Origin: UBA6921 sp031363085
GTDB lineage: Bacteria; Pseudomonadota; Gammaproteobacteria; SG8-11
Assembly (NCBI GenBank): GCA_031363085.1
Contig: JANLTU010000158.1
Coordinates: forward strand, 1-12,563
Length of the DNA stretch: 12,563 nucleotides
Direction: 5' to 3'
Part shown: piece by piece, positions 1-6,947 of the stretch
Position numbering within the stretch: the first letter of the stretch is position 1
Layout of the letters: each line of letters begins with the position of its first letter
The notes under the pieces: model-generated
Database searches by the model: none
What the model was told of the DNA's origin: nothing
The model's input: the letters and a program-made list of their open reading frames with translations, nothing else
Translations under genes and position numbers: made by a program

Positions 1-267
1 TAGCTCGATGCACTGTGACAGCTCGGCGTCGTCCAAACAGGCGCCGACCAATCGCTCCGGCAGTTGGCTGGCGCCGAAATCCAACCCGCGCAACCACGCG
101 TCGCGCAAATCGACACGACGCAAATCCAGTCCACTTGTAGGGTCGCTCAACAATTCCAGAATCGACTGACGCCGTACAACGGGCGCATGGGCCGGGCTGA
201 GCTTGCGCGCCAGAAGTTCTAGCGCGCGGCGCATTTCGAGTGCGTCCGAGGCTTTTTTGTCGGTCAT
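1..267 (-). CDS. Pentapeptide-repeat-like protein, N-terminal part (truncated by window edge)
   Basis: An open frame begins with ATG at 267-265 and stays open for 89 codons to the first base of the window, so the C-terminus is missing. The start overlaps the stop codon of the upstream minus-strand gene in an ATGA arrangement (bases 267-264), a classic sign of translational coupling. The first 45 residues or so are a charged helical-looking segment. From about residue 48 the protein shows leucine-centred five-residue steps (LDLRR, VDLRD, AWLRG, LDFGA, then VGACL and DDAEL), which resemble the A(D/N)LXX pentapeptide repeat that folds into a right-handed quadrilateral beta-helix. Such proteins usually act by protein-protein contact and carry no catalytic site. 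The function here is unknown; the tight linkage to a KAP NTPase suggests it is a partner or regulator of it. The repeat call rests on only about 40 residues. Confidence 0.6.
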   Translation of the reverse strand, partial: MTDKKASDALEMRRALELLARKLSPAHAPVVRRQSILELLSDPTSGLDLRRVDLRDAWLRGLDFGASQLPERLVGACLDDAELSQCIEL

Positions 268-1259
268 ACCGGTGGCGTTCCTTGGATTGCGTCGTTCAGC
301 CGTTGCAGCAATTTGCTCTCGCGGTACAGTGCCACGAGTTGGTCGGCGCTGAGATAGGGATCAAGCTGTTCGAGCCAATGCACGCTGACCACGTGCGGTG
401 CGCGACGCACCCGGTCGAGCAGCGACTGAAAACTCGCATTGTCAAGAACATGCCCGTTGAGTCGCTCGGCCTCTTGTTCAATCGCGTTGCGCCATGCAAT
501 TTCGTCGCCGCTGAAAAGTTGATTGAAGAAACCTTCCGGATCGGAGGGTGCAGCAGAGGCTCGGTCATCGGGTGCGTTAGTTGCGTGTAAAACTTGGCTA
601 ACGGCGGCTTTTATGGCGCTCTTGCGCAGTCGCGTTGGAACGACCTCGCCGACATCCGGCTTGGATTCGCCCTTGCTCTCAAGACTGAAGTAGCGAATCA
701 GATCGTGGTCGCAGGGGTTTTCGACGTCGATGAGATTGAACGGATCGAAGCGGCTGCGTTGTTGTTGGGCGCTGCGCACCCGCTCAAGCAACGGACGGTA
801 ATAGCGGCGCAAGTTATACAGTTTAGCTGCGGCCTCGAAGTCCTCTGGCCGAGTCTTCAGCGCTGCTTCGTGGGCCGCGATGCGGTCGCGAATGTCGTTG
901 TCGAGTAAGGTGAGATTCACTGGCTTACCATGCTCGCTGCACCACGCTTCCATCTGGCTGAAGAATACAGCGTAGTGGCGACCGAACCGGTAAAGGTCCG
1001 GCGCCAGTAATTGCAGGATGACAAGTCGCAACAGCGTCAGTTGTTCCTTGCGCTCGGTCATCCGCCAGTTGTTTTCGCGCGCGACCTCCAAACACAGCCC
1101 GAACAATTCGCCGACGCGGTTGAGTTTGCGCGGCACGGCGGGCACCGCCTTGCCGACCAAGTCGCGTAACAGACGGCGCGTCTCGCGCTCGGCGGCGCGT
1201 TCCGCTGCGACGCGGTCGCGGCCTGGCAGGTCTTCGTCGCGTTCGCGCTCAGCCTCCAT
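264..1259 (-). CDS. Probable C-terminal half of split KAP NTPase (alone: hypothetical protein)
   Basis: The frame encodes about 331 residues from ATG at 1259-1257. GTG at 1262 and TTG at 1280 are alternative starts, and none has a clear Shine-Dalgarno. It overlaps the end of the KAP NTPase frame by 11 bases (32 if TTG is used). The N-terminal 35 residues are very rich in Arg and Glu. About residues 38-60 contain a proline-arginine start (AVPRKLNRVGELF) that resembles the conserved segment following the P-loop domain in KAP NTPases, where a helical bundle begins. The rest is mostly helical and charged, without membrane segments or a P-loop. Because this segment is exactly what the upstream frame lacks, I infer both frames derive from one protein of roughly 670-680 residues, which would be normal for the family. 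The alternative is two genuine subunits made by coupled translation. The stop (266-264) overlaps the start of the pentapeptide gene. Confidence 0.6.
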   Translation of the reverse strand: MEAERERDEDLPGRDRVAAERAAERETRRLLRDLVGKAVPAVPRKLNRVGELFGLCLEVARENNWRMTERKEQLTLLRLVILQLLAPDLYRFGRHYAVFFSQMEAWCSEHGKPVNLTLLDNDIRDRIAAHEAALKTRPEDFEAAAKLYNLRRYYRPLLERVRSAQQQRSRFDPFNLIDVENPCDHDLIRYFSLESKGESKPDVGEVVPTRLRKSAIKAAVSQVLHATNAPDDRASAAPSDPEGFFNQLFSGDEIAWRNAIEQEAERLNGHVLDNASFQSLLDRVRRAPHVVSVHWLEQLDPYLSADQLVALYRESKLLQRLNDAIQGTPPV

Positions 1260-2307
1260 CACGTGGGCCCGGATCGCCAAACAGAGAAGGGAAGTGTTCG
1301 TTCAGATAGGTTTCGACTTGTTTCACGCTGGGTGCGGGCACGCGCACCGGCAGTTGCACGATCTTTTCCAGGTACTCGTGACCGGTGATCGGGTTGGCGT
1401 GCACGTGATCGTGTCCGCTGTCGAATTCGCGATAGCGTTTCGGGCTCAAGCTGTGCGCGATGCTTTCCATCGCGCGGTTGTTGTGCGTCAGGCCGTAGTC
1501 GCGATAGCGGTGCGCGATGCCGCGCTCCACGACTTCATCGTCGAGCGCGAGCACGAAGGCGCAACCTTCGACGTCTAAAAACAGCTTGATGGATTCGAGC
1601 ATCTTCACCGCTTTCTCGGGCAGGCAGCGGTCGAGGTCGTCGACCAGAAATAATAAATTGAGTTTCGGCCCATCGCCTTCGCGCCCGGTCAGACGGCGCA
1701 TTTCGGTTTCGAAGTTGTAGTAGAGGGATTCGAGCTTGTCGGTATAAGACGCTTGTTTGTCGGCGCGTTGTTTAATGCGCTTCCGCTCTTCTTCGAGCAT
1801 GGCCGATGGGTTGATTTCCAGCTTGGCCCCCGGAAGCTCGAACGTGCCTTTGATCCCGCAGCCGAGGGCGACGGCTGAATCTCCGAGCTGAGTGATTCGA
1901 TTGCTAATCCATTTCAAAGCTTTCTTTGCCGGGGTTTTCTGGCGGTCGTACCACTGCTGTAATTGATATTCGGTGGTCTTCAACAACGGAATGATCAGAT
2001 GCTCTTCCGCTTCGTAGCGCCACGCGTTGAAAAACACCGGCAGCGTCAAGCCCGAATCGTGCTTGCTCGTGTCGAGGCGGTTTTGAAAGTGCTGCTGGAT
2101 ATGCCGCAAGTGCAAGGTCTTGCCGCAGCCCCATTCGCCGAACAGGCCAATGACCAGCGCGCGCTTGCCCTGGCCTTCGGCGTCGCCGGTGGAGTCGCTG
2201 AAATGCCGCTCCAAGCGCGTGCACAGCGCTTTGTTGAAGCTGCCGCCGTATGCCAGTTTTATCGGCGCGGATGCAGTCGCTTCCGTTGAGGTGTGTGCGT
2301 CCATCAT
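1249..2307 (-). CDS. KAP-family P-loop NTPase, N-terminal domain
   Basis: This 352-residue protein carries the hallmarks of the KAP NTPase family (named for Kidins220/ARMS and PifA). The Walker A motif GEWGCGKT lies at residues 57-64. The family motif FNAWRYEAEEHL is at about 93-104, and the Walker B stretch LLFLVDDLDRC at 218-228 is followed by PEKAVKMLESIKLFLD. The HEYLEKIVQLPVRVPAPS segment lies at about 310-327. The protein then ends abruptly near residue 352 with a glycine-rich tail (GDPGPRDGG), although KAP proteins normally continue for several hundred more residues. The missing part appears in the overlapping next frame. No strong membrane segment is visible, although many KAP proteins have them. 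The start is one of two tandem ATGs (2307 or 2304) with only a weak ribosome site. Family members include PifA of plasmid F, which excludes phage T7. A defence role here is inference. Confidence 0.85.
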   Translation of the reverse strand: MMDAHTSTEATASAPIKLAYGGSFNKALCTRLERHFSDSTGDAEGQGKRALVIGLFGEWGCGKTLHLRHIQQHFQNRLDTSKHDSGLTLPVFFNAWRYEAEEHLIIPLLKTTEYQLQQWYDRQKTPAKKALKWISNRITQLGDSAVALGCGIKGTFELPGAKLEINPSAMLEEERKRIKQRADKQASYTDKLESLYYNFETEMRRLTGREGDGPKLNLLFLVDDLDRCLPEKAVKMLESIKLFLDVEGCAFVLALDDEVVERGIAHRYRDYGLTHNNRAMESIAHSLSPKRYREFDSGHDHVHANPITGHEYLEKIVQLPVRVPAPSVKQVETYLNEHFPSLFGDPGPRDGG

Positions 2308-2355
2308 TATTTTTCTGCTGCTGTGAGGGGCGTGGCGGTGTGCACTCCATCCAAT

Positions 2356-2384
2356 CTATTAGTTCAGGCATCAGTGATTTTCAA
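2356..2384 (-). promoter_or_regulatory. Candidate promoter for the KAP/pentapeptide cassette
   Basis: On the minus strand, TTGAAA (2384-2379, five of six to the -35 consensus) is separated by exactly 17 bases from TAATAG (2361-2356, about three of six to the -10 consensus). Transcription would start near 2349, about 40 bases before the ATG at 2307. This was found by eye, and the -10 is poor. Confidence 0.3.
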
Positions 2385-2429
2385 GGTGATTATTTAACAC
2401 CGGGTTTCACGACGAATGAAAGAACTGAT

Positions 2430-2478
2430 GTGGAGCGGCTTTACAGCCGCGCTGATCGCGGTTGAAAACCGCTCCCAC
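2430..2478. repeat. REP-like palindromic element (two stem-loops)
   Basis: The element is bounded by GTGGAGCGG at the left and CCGCTCCCAC at the right, which pair apart from one missing G. Inside are two perfect 6-bp stems: GCGGCT-TTAC-AGCCGC (2435-2450) and GCGGTT-GAA-AACCGC (2458-2472). The outer sequence and the GCGGCTTTA-type core resemble extragenic palindromes widespread in Pseudomonas and Xanthomonas relatives; that resemblance is from memory. It lies between the divergent KAP and mla genes, where it could act as a transcription-insulating hairpin or mark a copy of a REP family mobilised by a RAYT transposase encoded elsewhere. Confidence 0.7.
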
Positions 2479-2513
2479 GCAATGAAGATGGTTGCATGCG
2501 GTGTTTATCGTAG

Positions 2514-2542
2514 TTGACGCGACCGCCGATGTTGCCCACACT
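2514..2542 (+). promoter_or_regulatory. Weak candidate promoter for the mla operon
   Basis: TTGACG (2514-2519, five of six to the -35 consensus) is followed 17 bases later by CACACT (2537-2542, three of six to the -10 consensus). A start near 2549 would leave a leader of about 35 bases before mlaF. It is the best match I see in this intergenic region, but the -10 is poor; an alternative sigma factor or a promoter further upstream is equally possible. Confidence 0.2.
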
Positions 2543-2573
2543 TTCGGCTCTCCAACTTTTGGTGTGGGACTGC

Positions 2574-2578
2574 GGAAG
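2574..2578 (+). promoter_or_regulatory. Shine-Dalgarno that selects the mlaF start
   Basis: GGAAG lies 5 bases before the ATG at 2584 but only 2 bases before the GTG at 2581. The spacing favours the ATG, making MlaF one residue shorter than the longest reading. Confidence 0.5.
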
Positions 2579-2583
2579 TCGTG

Positions 2584-3399
2584 ATGGCCGAAGCGATCAA
2601 TAAGGACGTGCTGGTAAAAACCCGTGGCCTGCGCTTTGCGCATGCGTCGCGCGTGATCCTCGACGGGGTGGATATCGACATCCGTCGCGGTGAAGTCACG
2701 ACCATCATGGGCCCCAGCGGCACCGGCAAGACCACCTTGCTGCGCTTGATCGGCGGGCAACTTAAGCCCAACGCGGGCACGGTCGAGGTGGACGGGCAAA
2801 ATGTTCCTGACCTGGCACTTAAAGAGTTGTACCAGTTGCGTAAGCGTATGGGCATGATGTTTCAAACCGGCGCGTTGTTCACCGATCTGAACGTATTCGA
2901 AAACGTCGCGTTCCCGTTGCGCGAGCACACGCGGCTGCCGGAAGCGTTGATCCGCGATCTGGTGTTGATCAAGTTACAGGCAGTGGGTTTGCGCGGCGCG
3001 CGCAAACTGATGCCGGCGGAATTGTCCGGCGGCATGGCACGGCGTGTGGCGCTGGCGCGCGCGATTGCGCTGGACCCGATGATGATCATGTACGACGAAC
3101 CGTTCACCGGGCAGGACCCGATCACCGTGGGCGTGATCATGCAGTTGATCCGGCAGATCAACGATTCGCTCGGGCTCACCAGCATCATCGTGTCGCACGA
3201 TGTGGCGGAAGTGTCGACGATTTCGGATCGCCTTTACCTGCTGTCACAGGGCAAGGTGGTGGCGCAGGGTGCGCCCACGGAATTGCAGCAATCACCGTCG
3301 GAATGGGCGCAGCAATTTTTACAGGGGCGGCCCGATGGTCCGGTGCCGTTTCACTATCCGGCGATGCCGTTTGAAGATGACCTCATGGCGGTTGCGTAA
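2584..3399 (+). CDS. mlaF: Phospholipid ABC transporter ATP-binding protein MlaF
   Basis: This 271-residue cytoplasmic ATPase powers the MlaFEDB complex, which moves phospholipids between the inner membrane and the periplasmic carrier MlaC and so keeps the outer membrane asymmetric. All ABC motifs are intact: Walker A GPSGTGKT at 43-50, Q-loop Gln94 in FQTGALF, signature LSGGM at 147-151, Walker B MMIMYDEP with catalytic Glu172, the D-loop in TGQDP, and the H-loop His205 in VSHDV. The FQTGALFTDLNVFENVAFPL segment is typical of the MlaF/Ttg2A group rather than of other importers. Its stop (TAA, 3397-3399) touches the mlaE start directly. It is the first gene of the operon, downstream of a divergent intergenic region. 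Confidence 0.95.
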   Translation: MAEAINKDVLVKTRGLRFAHASRVILDGVDIDIRRGEVTTIMGPSGTGKTTLLRLIGGQLKPNAGTVEVDGQNVPDLALKELYQLRKRMGMMFQTGALFTDLNVFENVAFPLREHTRLPEALIRDLVLIKLQAVGLRGARKLMPAELSGGMARRVALARAIALDPMMIMYDEPFTGQDPITVGVIMQLIRQINDSLGLTSIIVSHDVAEVSTISDRLYLLSQGKVVAQGAPTELQQSPSEWAQQFLQGRPDGPVPFHYPAMPFEDDLMAVA

Positions 3400-4182
3400 A
3401 TGATTCTTTGGCTTCGATCTCTTGGGCGTGGTGGTCTGGATTTTTTCGAGCGGCTGGGGCGCGGGAATTTATTCGCGCTGCAAGCGCTGGCTGGCATTCC
3501 GTCGGTGCTGATGAAGCCGATGCTGCTGGTGGCGCAACTGTATTCGGTCGGCGTGTTGTCGGTGCAGATCATCGTCGTCTCCGGGCTCACCGTCGGCATG
3601 GTGCTGGGTTTGCAGATGTACAACACGCTCACCGACTTTGGCGCCTCGCAGTCCTTGGGCCCGGTGGTGGCGCTGTCGTTGGTGCGCGAGTTGGGCCCGG
3701 TGCTGGCCGCCTTGTTGTTTTCCGGGCGGGCGGGTTCGGCGTTGACGGCGGAAATCGGACTGATGAAAGCCACCGAGCAGTTGTCCGGCATGGAGATGAT
3801 GGCGGTCGATCCGATCAAGCGCGTGATCGCGCCGCGCCTGCTGGCCGGCATCATTTCGATGCCGCTGCTGGCGGCGATGTTCAGCGCGGTCGGCATCTTG
3901 GGCAGCTACTTTGTGGGCGTGGGACTGCTGGGTGTAGACTCCGGTGCGTTTTGGTCGCAGATGCAATCCAAGGTCGATTTTTACCAAGACATCTACAACG
4001 GTTTTATCAAGAGCATGGTGTTTGGCATCGTGGCGACATGGATTGCCGTATTTGAAGGTTATGATGCCGTGCCCACCACCGAGGGCGTGAGCCGCGCGAC
4101 CACGCGCACCGTGGTGCACACGGCCTTCGCGGTGTTGGGTTCAGACTTCGTATTGACAGCGTTGATGTTTGGGGAAAAATAG
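3400..4182 (+). CDS. mlaE: Phospholipid ABC transporter permease MlaE
   Basis: This 260-residue inner-membrane permease matches the usual length of MlaE. Hydrophobic segments are seen at about residues 50-72, 88-112, 145-180, 205-220 and 235-256, fitting the five-helix plan with an N-terminal interfacial helix. The conserved cytoplasmic loop runs from the SLVRELGPVLAALLFSGRAG segment through AEIGLMKATEQLSGMEMM, which is diagnostic of the MlaE/YrbE permease family (the EQLxAM/EQLSGM region contacts the ATPase). The ATG follows immediately after the mlaF stop with no spacer, so translation is probably coupled. It dimerises in the membrane beneath the MlaD hexamer. Confidence 0.95.
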   Translation: MILWLRSLGRGGLDFFERLGRGNLFALQALAGIPSVLMKPMLLVAQLYSVGVLSVQIIVVSGLTVGMVLGLQMYNTLTDFGASQSLGPVVALSLVRELGPVLAALLFSGRAGSALTAEIGLMKATEQLSGMEMMAVDPIKRVIAPRLLAGIISMPLLAAMFSAVGILGSYFVGVGLLGVDSGAFWSQMQSKVDFYQDIYNGFIKSMVFGIVATWIAVFEGYDAVPTTEGVSRATTRTVVHTAFAVLGSDFVLTALMFGEK

Positions 4183-4184
4183 CC

Positions 4185-4670
4185 ATGGTGAGCAAACACG
4201 GGTTAGAAATTTGGGTGGGCTTGTTCGTCGCCGCAGGACTGGCGGCGCTGCTGATGCTGGCGATGAAAGTCAGCAACATGAGCGCCTTTGCCGACGATCA
4301 AGGCTATCGCGTGCAAGCGCGCTTTGAGAATATCGGTGGATTAAAGATTCGCTCGCCGGTGTCGATGGCAGGGGTGCGCGTTGGGCGGGTGGCGGATATC
4401 GCCTTCGACGCCAAAACCTACGAGGCAGTCGTGACGCTGCGCATTGCGGAAAAATACAACACGTTACCCAAAGACACCTCGGCCAGTATTTTTACCGCCG
4501 GCGTGTTGGGCGAAAACTACGTGGGCCTGGAAGCCGGCGCGCAAGACAGTTATCTGAAAGACGGCGACACCATCAAGCTGACCCAGTCGGCGGTGGTGCT
4601 GGAAAACCTCATCGGTCAGTTCTTGTTTAATAAAGCGCAGGAAGGCAAAGCCCCCGAGGGTAAAAAATGA
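4185..4670 (+). CDS. mlaD: MCE-domain substrate-binding protein MlaD
   Basis: This 161-residue protein has one N-terminal membrane helix (about residues 8-26) followed by a single MCE domain (about 39-117, beginning YRVQARFENIGGLKIRSPV and containing GVRVGRVADI and GENYVGLE). In known systems six MCE domains form a ring with a central hydrophobic pore that passes lipid between MlaE and MlaC. It is somewhat shorter than the E. coli protein (183 residues); the tail after VLENLIGQFLF is short and lysine-rich. A purine-rich GGGGAA lies 8 bases before the ATG, inside the end of mlaE. The stop overlaps the start of the next gene in an ATGA arrangement (4667-4670). Confidence 0.93.
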   Translation: MVSKHGLEIWVGLFVAAGLAALLMLAMKVSNMSAFADDQGYRVQARFENIGGLKIRSPVSMAGVRVGRVADIAFDAKTYEAVVTLRIAEKYNTLPKDTSASIFTAGVLGENYVGLEAGAQDSYLKDGDTIKLTQSAVVLENLIGQFLFNKAQEGKAPEGKK

Positions 4671-6031
4671 AATTACGCTGTTGGTTGTTGCTGGGAGCGG
4701 TTGTGCTTACCACCGACGCGGTTGCAGACGTGGTGAATCTTGAGCAGGCGGTGGATCGCGCGTTGCGGCACGACGCGCGTATCCGCGAGCAAGATCAACT
4801 GGTCGAGGTCGCGCGTGGGATACAAAAAGAAGCCGAAGACGCCGACCACGTCGTTTACAACACCAATTTGTTTGTCGGGTTAGCGCCCAAAACGCGCGGC
4901 AGTTTGTTCGAATCCGATCCTTCGGTAGGGGACAATAAGGCGGGATTAAAGCTGCGCAGCGATGCTTTCGACGTAAAGGCGGTGGCGCCCTGGTACAACT
5001 TTGAATTTGCCGTGATCAAACCGCTGGCCACTTTCGGTAAAATCAAGCACTACACCGAGGCCGCGCAAGCCAATGTTGATATCAAGAAGGGTGATCTGGC
5101 GTTACAGCGGGCGGCAATTATTCTCGACGTGCATCGCGCCTACTTTGGCTTCTTGACCGCACAAGACACACGCTTCCTGATGGAAGATGTAAAGTCCCGC
5201 CTGGAAAAGGCCACTGCCTTGGTGCAGGGTTGGTTGGACAGCGGCAACGGGAAAATCAAACAATCGGATCTATTCGCATTACAAACCGCCAGTTCCTTGG
5301 TCAACCGTTACATCGCCGAAGCGCAGGGTTACGAAAAAATTACCATGGAGGGTTTGCGTACGCTCACCGGTACGCCGCCGGGCAAGGAACTGGAGCTGGC
5401 CGATAAAAAACTGGTGCCGGTGGAGCTGCCGAAAGAGTCGCTCAAGGATCTACAAGCGCGCGCGTTACTGCAACGACCGGAAATGGGGCAGTTGGATGCT
5501 GGGTTGACAGCACGCCGCGCCTTAGTTGAGGCCAAAAAATCTGACGGCAGTCCTAATTTATACGCCGGTGTGGTGGGTTCATTTGCCTATACGCCGAAGC
5601 GGGATCGGTTAGATAACCCTTACATTTATGACCCGTTCACGCATGGCGCGCTGACGCCCATCGTCGGCTTGAAGTGGGACTGGGACAGTGGTCGTCAGCC
5701 GGCGCGGGTAAATCAGGCGCAGTCGGAACTCAATGCGCTGGTAGAAAAATCCAGCTTTGCGCGTGACGGTATTCCGTTTCAAGTGTCTGAGCAGTACCAG
5801 CATGTGCACGCGAACCACGCCATGGTGGATGAGCTGACGCAATCAAGCCGTGCCGGGCGGCGCTGGATGATTTCCAGTTATGCGGATTTCGAAGCGGGGT
5901 TGGAGGAATCAGCCAAAGTCATGACCGCGTTTCAAGGTTACATCGTGGCACACAGCGATTATTTACGTACCGTCAATGATTACAACATGTACGTCGCGAC
6001 GTTGAAATTTGTCACTGGAGACTTTAAATGA
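4667..6031 (+). CDS. TolC-family outer-membrane protein inside the mla operon
   Basis: The 454-residue product begins with a signal peptide (hydrophobic core residues 6-14, likely cut after Ala-Val-Ala at 18-20). The start of the mature chain, VNLEQAVDRALRHDARIREQ, is the typical first helix of an outer-membrane efflux (TolC/OEP) repeat. Long helical stretches alternate with aromatic, strand-like segments (for example around residues 105-130 and 295-330, with GLKWDWDSG), as expected for two repeats of coiled helices plus barrel strands. TolC proteins are trimeric outer-membrane channels that usually serve RND, MFS or ABC exporters. Here the gene overlaps mlaD by 4 bases and mlaC by 4 bases, so it is surely co-translated with the Mla system. 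A role in lipid transfer or as the outer-membrane docking partner is inference. I do not assign a gene symbol. Confidence 0.82.
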   Translation: MKLRCWLLLGAVVLTTDAVADVVNLEQAVDRALRHDARIREQDQLVEVARGIQKEAEDADHVVYNTNLFVGLAPKTRGSLFESDPSVGDNKAGLKLRSDAFDVKAVAPWYNFEFAVIKPLATFGKIKHYTEAAQANVDIKKGDLALQRAAIILDVHRAYFGFLTAQDTRFLMEDVKSRLEKATALVQGWLDSGNGKIKQSDLFALQTASSLVNRYIAEAQGYEKITMEGLRTLTGTPPGKELELADKKLVPVELPKESLKDLQARALLQRPEMGQLDAGLTARRALVEAKKSDGSPNLYAGVVGSFAYTPKRDRLDNPYIYDPFTHGALTPIVGLKWDWDSGRQPARVNQAQSELNALVEKSSFARDGIPFQVSEQYQHVHANHAMVDELTQSSRAGRRWMISSYADFEAGLEESAKVMTAFQGYIVAHSDYLRTVNDYNMYVATLKFVTGDFK

Positions 6032-6645
6032 AATACCTGTACAGCATTTTGGCCCTGTTGATGTATGTCGGCGCACCGGCGAGTCGCGCCGCCGATGCGG
6101 TGCACCCGGCCTTGGCGCTGGTGACGCAAACCGCCGACAAAATTCAAACCCAACTGCGTGCAGAGCGCGACGTGGTGAGCAAAAATCCGAAACGCGTCTA
6201 CGAACTGGTCGAGCAGATCGTGTTGCCCAGTTTCGACTTCACCAACATGTCGGCTTCGGTGTTAGGCAAGTACTGGCGCGGCGCCAGCGATGCTCAAAAG
6301 CAGCGTTTTACGCAGGAATTCAAGTTACTGTTGGTGCGCACCTATGCTAAAGCGCTGGTTGATAACATGGACCAAAAAATTGTTGCGTTGCCGCTGCGCG
6401 CGGCCGACGGCGCCAGCGATGTCTCGGTGCACACCGAGATCGCGCAGAAGGGTAGTTTTCCGATCCCGATTAACTACAGCATGGAAAAGAAAGACGGCGC
6501 TTGGAAGGTCTACGACGTCGACATTGACGGCATCAGCATGGTGAAGAACTACCGCACCACCTTTGGCAATCAAGTGAAGCAGGGGAGTGTGGATGAGATG
6601 ATCAAGAAACTTGCCGAACGCAATCAGCAGGCCGCCAATGAATAG
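6028..6645 (+). CDS. mlaC: Periplasmic phospholipid carrier MlaC
   Basis: This 205-residue protein has an N-terminal signal peptide (hydrophobic residues 4-16, probable cleavage after residue 21 or 22 in SRAA). The mature part shows the MlaC/Ttg2D fold signature: VEQIVLPSFDFTNMSASVLGKYW, then SDAQKQRFTQEFKLLLVRTYAKAL, and the C-terminal WKVYDVDIDGISMVKNYRTTF. MlaC binds phospholipid acyl chains in a hydrophobic pocket and shuttles between MlaFEDB and an outer-membrane complex (MlaA with porin in E. coli). The start overlaps the stop of the TolC-family gene (ATGA, 6028-6031), and the end overlaps mlaB by 8 bases. Confidence 0.93.
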   Translation: MKYLYSILALLMYVGAPASRAADAVHPALALVTQTADKIQTQLRAERDVVSKNPKRVYELVEQIVLPSFDFTNMSASVLGKYWRGASDAQKQRFTQEFKLLLVRTYAKALVDNMDQKIVALPLRAADGASDVSVHTEIAQKGSFPIPINYSMEKKDGAWKVYDVDIDGISMVKNYRTTFGNQVKQGSVDEMIKKLAERNQQAANE

Positions 6646-6946
6646 TGCCGCGATCCAGTCGCAGGGCGACGGCCGTTTTTTGTTGAGCGGCGATCTTGAT
6701 TTCAACGACGTTCCGCAGTTGCTCGATGCCGGTGCGTCGATGTTCGCGTACCAAGGCGCGCGTCTGGTACTGGATTTAAGCGGCGTGCGCCGTACCACCA
6801 GCGTGGGCTTGGCCTTGATGGTCGAATGGTTGCGCCGTGCACGGCACGCCAACAAGAGCATTGAGTTTCAGAATGTTCCGGCGCAGATGCTGGCGATGGC
6901 CAAGATCAGCGGGCTGGATGGAATTCTCATGAAGCCGGGAGCATGA
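6638..6946 (+). CDS. mlaB: STAS-domain protein MlaB
   Basis: This 102-residue cytoplasmic protein consists of one STAS domain, with the strand FLLSGDLDFNDV near the N-terminus and the conserved LVLDLSGVRRTTSVGLALM segment (about residues 43-61) that carries the loop Ser/Thr region and leads into the helix that contacts MlaF. MlaB stabilises and activates the MlaF ATPase in the inner-membrane complex. I chose the ATG at 6638 over a TTG at 6611 because it gives a length close to the E. coli protein (97 residues) and has AGG 6 bases upstream. The start lies within the last codons of mlaC, and the stop (6944-6946) is one base from the ibaG start. Confidence 0.88.
   Translation: MNSAAIQSQGDGRFLLSGDLDFNDVPQLLDAGASMFAYQGARLVLDLSGVRRTTSVGLALMVEWLRRARHANKSIEFQNVPAQMLAMAKISGLDGILMKPGA
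6937..6941 (+). promoter_or_regulatory. Shine-Dalgarno that supports the GTG start of ibaG
   Basis: GGGAG lies 6 bases before GTG at 6948, inside the end of mlaB. A later ATG at 6963 has no comparable site, so the GTG start is preferred. Confidence 0.6.
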
Positions 6947-6947
6947 C

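Noticed and set aside
240..1578. Long plus-strand open frames opposite the KAP cassette (240-590, 594-908, 1018-1578)
   Set aside because: They are antisense to the minus-strand genes, show no family motifs and have the low-complexity composition typical of GC-rich shadow frames. The minus strand carries clear KAP motifs.
2407..2928. Minus-strand 173-residue frame spanning the REP-like element and the start of mlaF
   Set aside because: It reads through a palindromic extragenic repeat and antisense to the MlaF Walker A region; no recognisable domain.
3354..4119. Minus-strand open frames of 180 and 216 residues opposite mlaE
   Set aside because: His/Arg/Gln-rich or Ser/Thr/Pro-rich shadow translations of a well-recognised permease gene; no ribosome site or motif supports them.
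6009..6350. 113-residue frame overlapping the start of mlaC
   Set aside because: Out-of-frame shadow of MlaC; the MlaC frame has a signal peptide and conserved family segments.
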